Source of the DNA: Siphonodentalium dalli
Taxonomy: Eukaryota; Mollusca; Scaphopoda; Gadilida; Siphonodentaliidae
Length of the DNA stretch: 64,000 nt
Assembly: GCA_032622095.1 (NCBI GenBank)
Contig: CP136064.1
Location: 49,732,073 to 49,796,072 of the forward strand
Reading direction: 5' to 3'
The notes beneath the pieces were generated by a model. It was not told where the DNA came from. It saw only the letters and a program-made list of their open reading frames with translations, and ran no database searches. Positions 54,265 to 62,528 of this stretch are shown here, piece by piece. Position 1 is the first letter of the stretch; every line of letters begins with the position of its first letter. The position numbers and the translations under genes are program-made.

Positions 54265-54722
54265 ATCATACCTGATAGGGTAATACTATTTACCGAAACA
54301 ACTGAGAACAAGTTTGATATGACATATTAATATGCATTAAATATCCATTAGAGCACAATCCCATTGTTACAATCGTTCCCTGATTTTTGGTAAAGCACAT
54401 CAATTCCCAAGGCTGGCGAAGGAATGGCTCAGTGATTATCCCATTGTTGGGCACACGCAATTCATAACAGACAAATCGCACGGCGCTTCAAAGTGGTATC
54501 AGTCCGTGTTGTTCGGACATATCTATTCACATTCAACGGCGATCAGTTCATGTTAATCACGTTGTTGGGCGTGGCTAACCGGCTATATATTTGGTGATTG
54601 TGTCCAATCGCGGCCAGTGCACGGGGTGTGCGTCGTGGTCAAAACACGCCCAACGGCACAATTCCAGTTGATTGGATAATGTGGGATCAATTGTGCTCTA
54701 AGTCGGTCAGAGCACGCAAATA

Positions 54723-54775
54723 GTTCTTTACCAGAATAAATCTCGTCTTCGACTCGATTGATTCTGGTAAAGAAC
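54723..54775. repeat. Hairpin in a gene-free interval (54265-55033)
   Basis: GTTCTTTACCAGAAT at 54723-54737 is inverted at 54761-54775 around 23 bases. The surrounding interval has AT-rich sequence and two short frames without support; GTGCTCTAA occurs on both sides of the hairpin. Confidence 0.7.
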
Positions 54776-55033
54776 AATTCTTGTGCTCTAACCCTTACTT
54801 AAAATGTTTACTTTTATGAATGTATGTCGACATATACTTAACAAATTGCAAACGCTACCTAACAGCGATCTCATTGGCTTACACCAGTAATTAATTAACT
54901 AAGCTCGTTCTCGCTTTATAGTTCTTCTTGGTTTGACTATCAGTGTGAACCCGTTTATTAAATATGCTTGCTATATAATTTGATGAAAAAAAGAAAACTC
55001 CCATCAGCTTTTGTCTGGGAATTTTTTTGACTA

Positions 55034-58000
55034 CAGTCAGTCAGTGTATAGCGGATCATCGTGTATAGCGGATCAGATGATGTTTCCGCAATAAAATCTC
55101 ATTATTAATAAAAGTTGTGGCCATTATTTTGTGGTAGTTTTATGAAGATACATATTAAAATTTACGGTACAAAGTTACATTCGAATTGTCCGTCGGCAAC
55201 TTCATTTTTACGAAGCCGACGGAAACATTCCGAAACGAAATTAGGCGAGCCGGGTCGTGAATATTTTTTTTATGAAAAAATTAAATGAAGTTGTGTATCA
55301 GCTACGCTAGTGCATGGTAAGTATTTTATTTTGTTGTTCCATCATAATAATTCATGCCATAAACATTTAATTTTGAATGGTATTTCCCTTCATCTTGAAA
55401 GTGTATAACATTTGTTTTGCCTGCATGAGTCGTTAATAGCGGATCGCACATGCGCAGTAACCAGTAGAGTCCTGTCACACTTTTAGATCAGTCATTTTTA
55501 GAAAATGTAAACAACTGGCATGCTCGTTTTCTGTGGTGTTTTCTGTTACTAAGTACATTAAAACTAGGGTTATTGTGCAGAATTATCTTCAAACTAGCTT
55601 GTTACAATACATCGTTTGCTAACAAGGCGTAAAAGTGCGGTAGGAAGTGTAAAATTATTTATTGAAGCAAGTGAACCGCTACTAGCGACAACAGTGTTCC
55701 GGCCATTTCCGGTTTCTCAATCTGTGAATGAGGAAAACGTGTCTTTTTGCAGAGCTCAAAAGTGATATAAATTCAGTAAATTATTGGATAAACTACTTAC
55801 TTTTCTGTCTAAAATAAGTAAATGGACAATCGGAGTGTGCACCAAACAATTGTAATTGAGTTTCAGGTGAAATATTGTCAACTGTAAGTGAAATAAATTC
55901 CGTTTGACTTTTGTTGTGTGGCCACCATTTTGATATCGATAAATGACCCCATCGAACTTTGCTTTGATTTTGTAACAAGTTATACATTAAAATTTTAGAA
56001 TACAAATAAATGACAATGCATAATAAATATTGGCATTAATGTTGGACAAGGTTGTATTCCATGTTATTATTTTTTTGAAGGTAATAATCGTCTGAAAAGG
56101 TAGCCTATTTTCGTGCATAAAAAAGTTGAAGGAATCGTCAGTAACTTCCAGTAACTCACGTGCCATATTATTGGTAATCCAATTGGCTATGGAACGCATA
56201 TTGTTTGTTTTTTTGGCTAGCATTTTCATTGTGTTTTGACTGAGTAAATACCACTACCCTACAAGAATCAACGTTATTTGCATTGTGCGGCAATGGTATG
56301 GAGGAAATAGTATGAGAAGTTCTGCCCGCATGACTATGAATTAAGTTCTCTAGCCACAGTAGTATTCTTTAATGTGCATTAACTGCCCAAATTATCCATT
56401 TGATTGATTATAATGATCTGGCTCGCGCCTCTAGGGGAAGTTCTGCCCAAATTTTAATTTGATTGGATACGGGTGGTGTTAAGGATCTGGCAAGCGCCTC
56501 CAGCGGAAGTTCTGCCCAAATTCTGGGGAAACGACAATGCTAGTACATATAGTAGGCCTACACCACGTGTTGGCGACAACAGAAGTCTGGTCAGACCTGT
56601 CACTGAGCAAACTTGTAGTTTTTGTAGCGATTTAAAGAGTATAACAAAAGTATTAAATAAAGCGTTGAACAAGCAACACACCGGGATGTGAACCAGACAA
56701 TTGTAATTAAGTTTGAGGTGCAATTTTGTCAAAGATAATATATTGACATAAATTTAGTTTAATTTAATAGTGTTTACATGGTGGCTGTCATTTTGACGAA
56801 TGACCAAATAATTATTTAATTATGTATATAACCATTTAAATAATTAAAATGTTGGGGGAATAATAAGTAATAGTGCACAACGAACATTCATATTAATCAT
56901 AGACATGGTCAAATTCCAAGCTTAAATTTTTTTGTATGTAATAATCAGCTGAATAGATAACCTATTTTCATGCATAAAAAAATGAACAAATATTCAATAA
57001 CTGATCATGCCATGTAATTGGTAATCCAATTCGCTATGGAGTCATAACTTTATTTTTGTAGGCATTTTAATCGTGATATGACTTAGTTAATGCTGATGTC
57101 CTTCACAAATCAATGCTGTTGACATTCTTCTCATATCCTTCTCAAAGACATTAACATTTGCCTCAATAATTTGGAGAAAATAATTGATTGTTGTGTTGAT
57201 AATATGAAATCATTGTTTACATTGTTTGAGCCTGTTCATGTAAATCTGCGGGTCAAAGAAAGACCAAGATTGAGGTACTACATGTATTCTATGATTTAGG
57301 TATAAGATACACATCAACTTTATTTAGGTTAACTGTACCATGTGATTAGTTACCAGGACCCCCCTCCACATATACCGATATCAACATCAAATTCAATGTT
57401 GATTGTTCGGCAGGAGTAGTCCCTTTTTTATCGAAACAAATAACACATCTAACTCAAATGTTAGTCAATTTTCATTTATGAAAAGAAAGTATGTGGTATT
57501 TTCTTAAAACTATTCTAGCAAATACTCATTGATGAGTAGTGACCCATAAGGGAATGCTCAGATAATATTCAAGTTTAACAAATCAAACGATAGCTTGTAA
57601 TTGTTGAACTTATTATCTGAACACTTCCCTAAAATGTACTTTAATTTGTGTTATACTTGCATCTGTTGTCTGCTTATATTTTCCTGAAAACCCACCAAAT
57701 GATTATAGACCATTCCAATGCACTTTTATAACTGAGTGGGAACTTCCATTCAGTACATGTAAAAATGGTTATGCGATAATAACTGGAGTCTATCATGTCC
57801 TTCTATACGACCGGAACTGTACAACTCAACTTCTCAAGATCACCTTATAATGTATTCATCCGATGCCAGTTTTATTTATTGTAGTCTGGATGCTTGGGCA
57901 CATGAAGTTGCATTACAGGATAGTTTTGTATTCTGTAATAAAAATTAACCATTGGTCTTGCCCAAGATCTGTTACTTTATATACCTGGCGATTGTCTTCG

Positions 58001-58665
58001 TTGTTGTCTCATGTCAATCAACCTCCGGGTTAAATTTAACCACATGTGCTGATGATTTCTCATGCATATACAAGTTTTCAACAAATCATTCTACATTTAT
58101 TAGTGTTATTGCTGGAAACCAAATATATAACATACAATCTTCACATATCATAACTGAAAAAAGACAATTGATCTTACAAGCTTTTTGTCCCTTAATACAC
58201 CACCACGAACAACAGACTAATGTAGGAGACATATAACTACACTGAATTAAGAGTGGAAAGCACATTAGCAGTGTCTACAGACATTATTTGGCAACTTCTG
58301 GGTGACATAATGAGTAGACAGATTTTTTTTTCTGAAGTCCGAATTAAAAAAAATGGCTTTCTATATGATGGTAGATGTCTTTGGTTATGAAAAACATTGA
58401 AAATTTGATCACCACTTGATTTTTTTCAAAAACATGTGTTGTCGCTACCGCTACTGACAAAAGTGGTCCGCTACTGACCAATTTACGCCTGTCAAACGAT
58501 CTAATTTTCCGAAATAAAGGAGGACTTGGTACAAATAATTCTACTTCCAGAGGAAGCAGTATATACATGTCTATAAATATCAATGAAAAAATCCAGGAAA
58601 TTCCTTTTAGTTGCAGAGAAATACGGGAAAAATTAAAAAGTGATCCGCTATACCCTGACTGACTG
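55034..58665. mobile_element. Element with CAGT inverted ends and TA duplication (pogo/Tc1-like)
   Basis: CAGTCAGTCAGTGTATAGCG at 55034 is matched inverted at the right end, finishing at 58665 with one mismatch in the first 25 bases. Both ends are flanked by TA (55032-55033 and 58666-58667), the target-site duplication of the Tc1/mariner/pogo superfamily. The interior contains a diverged tandem duplication (55800-56290 and 56685-57130) and a twofold repeat of GGAAGTTCTGCCCAAATT near 56440-56520. No DDE transposase is recognisable, so it is non-autonomous or decayed. A 95-codon frame at 57952-58236 with a hydrophobic start lacks an ATG. Confidence 0.7.
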
Positions 58666-58941
58666 TAGTGTTTAGAAATTTTATATGTATTTATATAGCG
58701 TATGTGCAAATATATTTGGTGATAGCAAAACATGCTTATATGTGTTTAAATGTTGATAGTGTTTACAATGGTTTTTTGCACCTATTTTAGCACTCGAGCT
58801 CGATCAGTTGAGACTGGGCACAGTTACCCACATTGAAAGAGAGAGAGTGTGACTTTGCCCTTTAGGACTTTTATTTCTGGGCCCTAATGAGGTTACCCGG
58901 CATTTACGCCATATTTTTTGCGTTCTATCAGTAGTAATGGG

Positions 58942-59220
58942 GGTCACTATGGCCCAGTACCCCCCAGACATGGTCACTATGGCCCAGTACCCCCCAGACA
59001 TGGTCACTATGGCCCAGTACCCCACAGACATGGTCACTATGGCCCAGTACCCCCCAGACAGGGTCACTATGGCCCAGTATCGGATACTGGACCATAGTGC
59101 CCATGTCTGGGGGGTACTGGGCCATAGTGACCATGTCTGGGGGGTACTGGGCCATAGTGACCATGTCTGGGGGTACTGGGCCATAGTGACCATGTCTGGG
59201 GGGTACTGGGCCATATTTAC
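58942..59220. repeat. Palindromic minisatellite, 30-bp units
   Basis: About four and a half direct units of 30 bp (GGTCACTATGGCCCAGTACC...) run to 59081. Beyond a single central base at 59082 they run back as the complement to about 59220. The dyad core is CCAGTATC-G-GATACTGG. The arms would form a long hairpin. Frames through it are repeat translations. Confidence 0.95.
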
Positions 59221-59334
59221 CCCCCTGAGGATAGATGTTCCTGTCATTGATGTGACATTTATGATCGAAAAAATGAAAATGGACTTAGAATTATTTTTTT
59301 CAAAAGGAAAATCTCACTTTGGAAAATATCAATT

Positions 59335-59354
59335 AGCTATCAAGAGTATCTTTT
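59335..59354 (-). promoter_or_regulatory. Candidate histone-type downstream element, OTU-like gene
   Basis: The minus strand reads AAAAGATACTCTTGATAGCT, starting 12 nt beyond the stem-loop. It matches blocks at the same spacing after two other stem-loops (61031-61052 and 62475-62496). The position is that of the U7-binding histone downstream element; pairing to U7 was not tested. Confidence 0.45.
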
Positions 59355-59366
59355 CGATCATTTGGT

Positions 59367-59382
59367 GGCCCTGAAAAGGGCC
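59367..59382 (-). terminator. Histone-type 3' stem-loop of the OTU-like gene
   Basis: The minus strand reads GGCCCTTTTCAGGGCC: a perfect six-base stem and TTTC loop, flanked by AAAAC on the 5' side and ACCAAA on the 3' side. It starts 19 nt after the stop codon. Shape, loop and flanks are those of replication-dependent histone mRNA 3' ends. Confidence 0.85.
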
Positions 59383-59401
59383 GTTTTATTTTTGTTATAG
59401 T

Positions 59402-59866
59402 TTAGAATCCGCCACATTGAACTTCTTTGTTCGCCAAAACTTCAATTGATTTGTCTCCTCTCCTCATCCATAATTCGCATTCACAATAATGCTCGTGGCA
59501 AACGTGGGGGATCCACACTAGAGGTATTGATGACTTGAATCTTGGTGTTGATTTGTAGCCACCTTTGGTAGCATCAAACATGACGATAGGTCGCTGTATA
59601 ACAGTCGCCGCTAATTCAACCATCAATCTTGATTCGGCCAAAAGTGGTGTGTGTCGTAAGTCTTGTGCCGACGCACCAAGTTCGTCCCTCTCTGTGTAGT
59701 ACAGGGCAACTGCCGCATCTCTCAGAACCATCCATCCATCGGTCGTCCCGTAAATCCCAAGGCTGAGTGCCCTCCAAAATAGCGATATTTCTTCACCGTA
59801 CACTGCTTTACAGTATACCCCACCGCCCATTATCTCGTCAAGATCGGTTATGTTTACAGCAGTCAT
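59402..59866 (-). CDS. OTU-like protein, probably without the catalytic cysteine
   Basis: A 154-residue protein starting at the Met shared with the paralogous cassette (59864-59866); an ATG 14 codons upstream (59906-59908) is also in frame. Three stretches suggest the OTU fold of deubiquitinating cysteine proteases: YGEEISLFWRALSLGIYG with WMVLR soon after, VELAATVIQRPIVMFD, and CHEHYCEC with the expected late His. The residue expected to be the nucleophilic Cys before LF is Ser, and there is an extra Trp, so the protein may bind but not cleave ubiquitin. The gene is intact, unspliced and ends in a histone-type stem-loop. It is the outermost gene of the virus-like block, divergent from the 60493 gene. 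OTU assignment is by motif only. Confidence 0.6.
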   Translation of the reverse strand: MTAVNITDLDEIMGGGVYCKAVYGEEISLFWRALSLGIYGTTDGWMVLRDAAVALYYTERDELGASAQDLRHTPLLAESRLMVELAATVIQRPIVMFDATKGGYKSTPRFKSSIPLVWIPHVCHEHYCECELWMRRGDKSIEVLANKEVQCGGF

Positions 59867-60455
59867 CTTTGAATGCAGAATAAATTGTTCGCTGCCGTGC
59901 TTGAACATATATCACGATTGCGCGGGCGGTAGAGAAAGCACATAATACTTTGACGTTAAAAATGACAAATGTTTCCTGACGTTGTGTTTCTTTTCAGTGC
60001 ATTATCTGTTAGTTTCACATTTCGATATGTTATAGATTAAATTCATGATAGTATATACAATTAATTAAGATGTTTTAACATATGAATTCATCTTCGTTCA
60101 TAAACGATGACCAAGTAAAGTTATCAAATGCAATGATCAAGAAAAATGTTCAGGATTGTTTCTTGTGTTCAGTTTTTATGTATAAAATATGTACAATTCC
60201 AAAACCAAAAACTAGAAAAACATTCCATTTTGCCTAACGAGGTAATAAATATATCAATCATGTGTACCAAATAATAGATAATGATCTAACGAAATTAAAA
60301 ACATTTGTTTGATCGCTATGCAATAATGATCAAGAAAAATATGCATGGTGATCCGTCTCTGAAAAAACACAACGTAAGGAAATATTTGTCAATTTTAACG
60401 CCAATGCGACATGTGATTTCATTGTCGCCCGTGTCAAATGTATACAAATATTTTC
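59859..60455. promoter_or_regulatory. Duplicated bidirectional promoter cassette, copy 1
   Basis: The interval between the divergent starts of the OTU-like gene (-) and the 60493 gene (+) is repeated almost exactly at 61462-62056 between another divergent pair. The copies agree through ATCACGATTGCGCGGGCGG, GACGTTGTGTTTCTTTTCAG, CATGATAGTATATACAATTA and GTGTCAAATGTATACAAATA, and stop agreeing exactly at the gene starts. TATA-like stretches on both strands (TATAAAATAT at about 60181, GTATACAAAT at about 60440) suit a two-way promoter. Confidence 0.7.
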
Positions 60456-60463
60456 GAATTTGA
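60326..60463 (+). CDS. Small conserved open frame inside cassette copy 1
   Basis: 45 codons beginning MIKKNMHGDPSLKKHN and continuing to NVYKYFRI. The equivalent in copy 2 (61927-62094) keeps the frame with only His/Tyr and Leu/Met changes plus one silent change. The rest of the cassette has several one-base indels between copies; this part has none. It could be an upstream peptide, a leader exon or a small basic protein. It ends 29 nt before the ATG at 60493. Confidence 0.35.
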   Translation: MIKKNMHGDPSLKKHNVRKYLSILTPMRHVISLSPVSNVYKYFRI

Positions 60464-60492
60464 TCAACCTTACATTGCATTGCTATCAAGAG

Positions 60493-60957
60493 ATGGATCC
60501 GTTAACAGAATTTCTTCAGAGTGAGATATACAGTAGTCCTGTTGCACAGAATACATATGCTGCGCCACAGTCATCAGTCCAAGCTAATACGTCAATGACT
60601 ATAGGTGGTGATACACTCATTTTAAAAGCGATTTTAGATGAACTGAGATGTCTTCGCAGGCATATTGACGTGAAAACGCAAGTAACGCATCAAGAAGTGA
60701 AAGTGAATCTTCGTTTCGTTGCAGAACAGATAGATATCCCAATCAGGGTTCATGATGTTGAGAGATCGAAAGAGCAGAAACAGATCAAAAAAGGAAAATT
60801 ATCGGCGACGAAAGAAAAACAACCTAAGAGTATCATGAAGGCTTCTACTGAGACAAAAGTCAGATTTCATCTTCCTTGTAAAGAATCTAGAGATACAGAG
60901 AAAAGTGATGAATTCGCAAAAGCTCTCGGTTCTCATGGGAAAGATGTCAAGATATAA
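60493..60957 (+). CDS. Unrecognised coiled-coil, basic-tailed protein
   Basis: 154 residues from ATG 60493. Residues about 40-85 (DTLILKAILDELRCLRRHID...) have heptad-like hydrophobics and could form a coiled coil. Residues about 100-130 are Lys-rich (KEQKQIKKGKLSATKEK, KSIMKAS), followed by KVRFHLP, which fits the RVxF pattern for binding protein phosphatase 1. No family is recognised. The gene is unspliced, driven from the shared divergent cassette, and ends 44 nt before a histone-type stem-loop. In frame upstream lies a non-ATG extension of 11 codons that I do not include. Confidence 0.6.
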   Translation: MDPLTEFLQSEIYSSPVAQNTYAAPQSSVQANTSMTIGGDTLILKAILDELRCLRRHIDVKTQVTHQEVKVNLRFVAEQIDIPIRVHDVERSKEQKQIKKGKLSATKEKQPKSIMKASTETKVRFHLPCKESRDTEKSDEFAKALGSHGKDVKI

Positions 60958-61001
60958 GAAAAACACAAAACGGTGTTAAAGTCGGATGATAATTTTAAAA
61001 C

Positions 61002-61017
61002 GGCCTTTTTCAGGGCC
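61002..61017 (+). terminator. Histone-type 3' stem-loop of the 60493 gene
   Basis: GGCCTTTTTCAGGGCC: the six-base stem includes one T-G wobble, with a TTTC loop, a 5' flank AAAAC and a 3' flank ACACA. It lies 44 nt after the stop. The substitution relative to the other copies keeps pairing, which argues that the RNA structure matters. Confidence 0.82.
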
Positions 61018-61030
61018 ACACACATTTCCC

Positions 61031-61052
61031 AAAAGGTTACTCTTTCATAGCT
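61031..61052 (+). promoter_or_regulatory. Candidate histone-type downstream element, 60493 gene
   Basis: AAAAGG then TTACTCTTTCATAGCT, 13 nt beyond the stem-loop. It is identical to the block at 62475-62496 and similar to the minus-strand block at 59335-59354. Confidence 0.45.
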
Positions 61053-61229
61053 GAAAAAAAAACAAAACGCGATTGTTCAATTCATAATTTATTCAACAAC
61101 AAATATTTGCAAGTATATTTTGTTTTAAATTATTCGTGGCGTGATTTTTTCAAAACGAAACATAGGGTACAATGAACATTATTAGTTCTTAAGCAATGCT
61201 AAAAGTTTTTCTTTTTGAAAAAATTGGCT
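61053..61229. other. Convergent intergenic interval with an orphan minus-strand AATAAA
   Basis: The segment 60996-61094 is a duplicate of 62440-62538, including TTTATT at 61088-61093 (AATAAA on the minus strand). At 62529-62534 that signal serves the zinc-knuckle gene; here no minus-strand gene ends beside it, so it is a relic or a back-up signal for the 61293 gene. A weak relative of the downstream element for the 61293 gene lies near 61196-61218 on the minus strand. Confidence 0.5.
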
Positions 61230-61245
61230 GGTCCTGAAAAGGACC
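61230..61245 (-). terminator. Second (distal) histone-type stem-loop of the 61293 gene
   Basis: The minus strand reads GGTCCTTTTCAGGACC: a perfect six-base stem with TTTC loop. Compared with the other copies, C-G at the third pair is T-A, a compensated double change. It lies 11 nt beyond the proximal stem-loop at 61257-61272. Confidence 0.78.
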
Positions 61246-61256
61246 GTTTTTGTTTT

Positions 61257-61272
61257 GGCCCTGAAAAGGGCC
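61257..61272 (-). terminator. Proximal histone-type stem-loop of the 61293 gene
   Basis: The minus strand reads GGCCCTTTTCAGGGCC with 5' flank AAAAC, 20 nt after the stop. Its 3' flank (AAAAC) lacks the ACCCA-like sequence of the others, so the distal copy may be the functional one. Confidence 0.8.
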
Positions 61273-61292
61273 GTTTTGTACGACATCAAAAT

Positions 61293-61469
61293 TCACCACC
61301 CAATTTTCTCAGAGTGAGAATTTTGCTTTTGTTCCCCCGCTGTTCTTTTTTGCATGATCAGCTTTGAACGGGCAGTCACTTCTCTTGCGTGCCTGTCCCA
61401 CATTATCTGCGGTGTTATCCCCCTAGTTCCTCTCAGTATCGCCATCAAGGGTTCGGGTATTGCAGTCAT
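61293..61469 (-). CDS. Small basic protein, unrecognised
   Basis: 58 residues from the ATG at 61467-61469. It opens MTAIPEPL, and the start context (ILHSK-MTA upstream in frame) is shared with the OTU-like gene in the other cassette. The protein is rich in Arg/Lys (RDGT-free, with WDRHAREVTARSKLIMQKR) and has no recognised domain. A longer frame reaching 61622 runs through the promoter cassette and is broken in the other copy by TGA, so I reject that extension. The gene may be the stub of a second OTU-like gene or an unrelated small DNA-binding protein. Two stem-loops follow. Confidence 0.45.
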   Translation of the reverse strand: MTAIPEPLMAILRGTRGITPQIMWDRHAREVTARSKLIMQKRTAGEQKQNSHSEKIGW

Positions 61470-62056
61470 CTTTGAATGTAGAATAAGTCTGAAGATCCGT
61501 CTTGAACTTGTATCACGATTGCGCGGGCGGTAGAGAAAGCACATAATACTTTGACGTTTAAAATGACAAATGTTTCCTGACGTTGTGTTTCTTTTCAGTG
61601 CATTATCTGTTAGTTTCACCATTTCGATATGTTATAGATTAAATTCATGATAGTATATACAATTAATTAAGATGTTTTAACATATGAATTCATCTTCGTT
61701 CATAAAGATGACCAAGTAAAGTTATCAAATGCAATGATCAAGAAAAATGTTCAGTATGTTTCTTGTGTTCAGTTTTTATGTATAAAATATGTACAATTCC
61801 AAAACCAAAAACTAGAAAAACATTCCATATTTGCCTAACGAGGTAATAAATATATCAATCATGTGTACCAAATAATAGATAATGATCTAACGAAATTAAA
61901 AACATTTGTTTGATCGCTATGCAATAATGATCAAGAAAAATATGTACGGTGATCCGTCTCTGAAAAAACACAACGTCAGGAAATATTTGTCAATTTTAAC
62001 GCCAATGCGACATGTGATTTCAATGTCGCCCGTGTCAAATGTATACAAATATTTTC
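61462..62056. promoter_or_regulatory. Duplicated bidirectional promoter cassette, copy 2
   Basis: Second copy of 59859-60455, differing by scattered substitutions and single-base indels (for example AAACGATG/AAAGATG and CATTTTGCC/CATATTTGCC). It drives the 61293 gene leftward and the 62082 gene rightward. Similarity stops at ATTTTC, just before the unique 5' leader of the 62082 gene. Confidence 0.7.
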
Positions 62057-62094
62057 ACTTTTTCAGTGAACTTCATTCATTATGCCGTCTTTAA
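61927..62094 (+). CDS. Small conserved open frame inside cassette copy 2
   Basis: 55 codons beginning MIKKNMYGDPSLKKHN. It matches the frame at 60326-60463 and then diverges at its C-terminus. Its last 13 bases overlap the ATG of the 62082 gene in another frame, which would affect translation of that gene if this frame is used. Confidence 0.33.
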   Translation: MIKKNMYGDPSLKKHNVRKYLSILTPMRHVISMSPVSNVYKYFHFFSELHSLCRL

Positions 62095-62426
62095 AGAAAT
62101 TTCTCAAGAAGTTGTGGAGGAAGAGAGATTCGTCAGAGGAGACGGAAATAAGAAGATATAGGAAATGGCAGGATTCTCCTGAACAAAGTAGGGTTCAGAA
62201 GCAGATGATAGGAGATTTTTTGGCTCGCCGACGACCATTGCCTAAAGTTCAAGAATCAAGCAATCTTGATCTCGTGGAGATCTTGTCACAGATCAAGAAG
62301 AAAGATCTGTGCAATGCAGCGATTGACAGCTTTGCTCAGGCTGGTGCGGCGCACAGATCAAATCCTATTTGGTCTGTGACAATTAATCCCAACGGGATAT
62401 ATCCTGATTTGTCAGAATTCTTATGA
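62082..62426 (+). CDS. Small basic protein, unrecognised
   Basis: 114 residues from ATG 62082. The N-terminus MPSLKKFLKKLWRKR is a strongly basic, amphipathic helix candidate; further basic runs (RRYRK, ARRRP) and a likely helical middle (LDLVEILSQIKKKDL) follow. It could bind nucleic acid or membranes; no family is recognised. Unspliced, in the duplicated cassette, with a histone-type stem-loop 19 nt after the stop. Confidence 0.6.
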   Translation: MPSLKKFLKKLWRKRDSSEETEIRRYRKWQDSPEQSRVQKQMIGDFLARRRPLPKVQESSNLDLVEILSQIKKKDLCNAAIDSFAQAGAAHRSNPIWSVTINPNGIYPDLSEFL

Positions 62427-62445
62427 ATCCTGGAAAAGAGAAAAC

Positions 62446-62461
62446 GGCCCTTTTCAGGGCC
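62446..62461 (+). terminator. Histone-type 3' stem-loop of the 62082 gene
   Basis: GGCCCTTTTCAGGGCC flanked by AAAAC and ACCCA: the complete histone 3'-end consensus, 19 nt after the stop codon. Confidence 0.88.
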
Positions 62462-62474
62462 ACCCACATTTCCC

Positions 62475-62496
62475 AAAAGGTTACTCTTTCATAGCT
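62475..62496 (+). promoter_or_regulatory. Candidate histone-type downstream element, 62082 gene
   Basis: AAAAGG then TTACTCTTTCATAGCT, 13 nt after the stem-loop, identical to 61031-61052. Confidence 0.45.
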
Positions 62497-62528
62497 GAAA
62501 AAACAAAACACGATTGTTCAATTCATAA

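Noticed and set aside
54290-54777. Two minus-strand frames of 63-64 codons
   Set aside because: They have no recognised domain or clear splice sites, and a hairpin lies in one of them.
55987-56229. 80-codon minus-strand frame in the TIR element
   Set aside because: The duplicated equivalent near 56900-57080 has a stop and a frame change, so coding is not conserved.
57952-58236. 95-codon frame with a signal-peptide-like start
   Set aside because: It begins at TTG with a stop just upstream and contains no ATG; it lies inside a TIR element. An exon is possible but unsupported.
58804-59374. Overlapping reading frames of 78-147 codons on both strands with MAQYPPDMVT-like repeats
   Set aside because: They are translations of the 30-bp palindromic minisatellite; all frames look equally repetitive.
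61293-61622. 109-codon version of the small basic protein
   Set aside because: The extra N-terminus runs through the duplicated promoter cassette, and the equivalent ATG in the other copy is followed at once by TGA.
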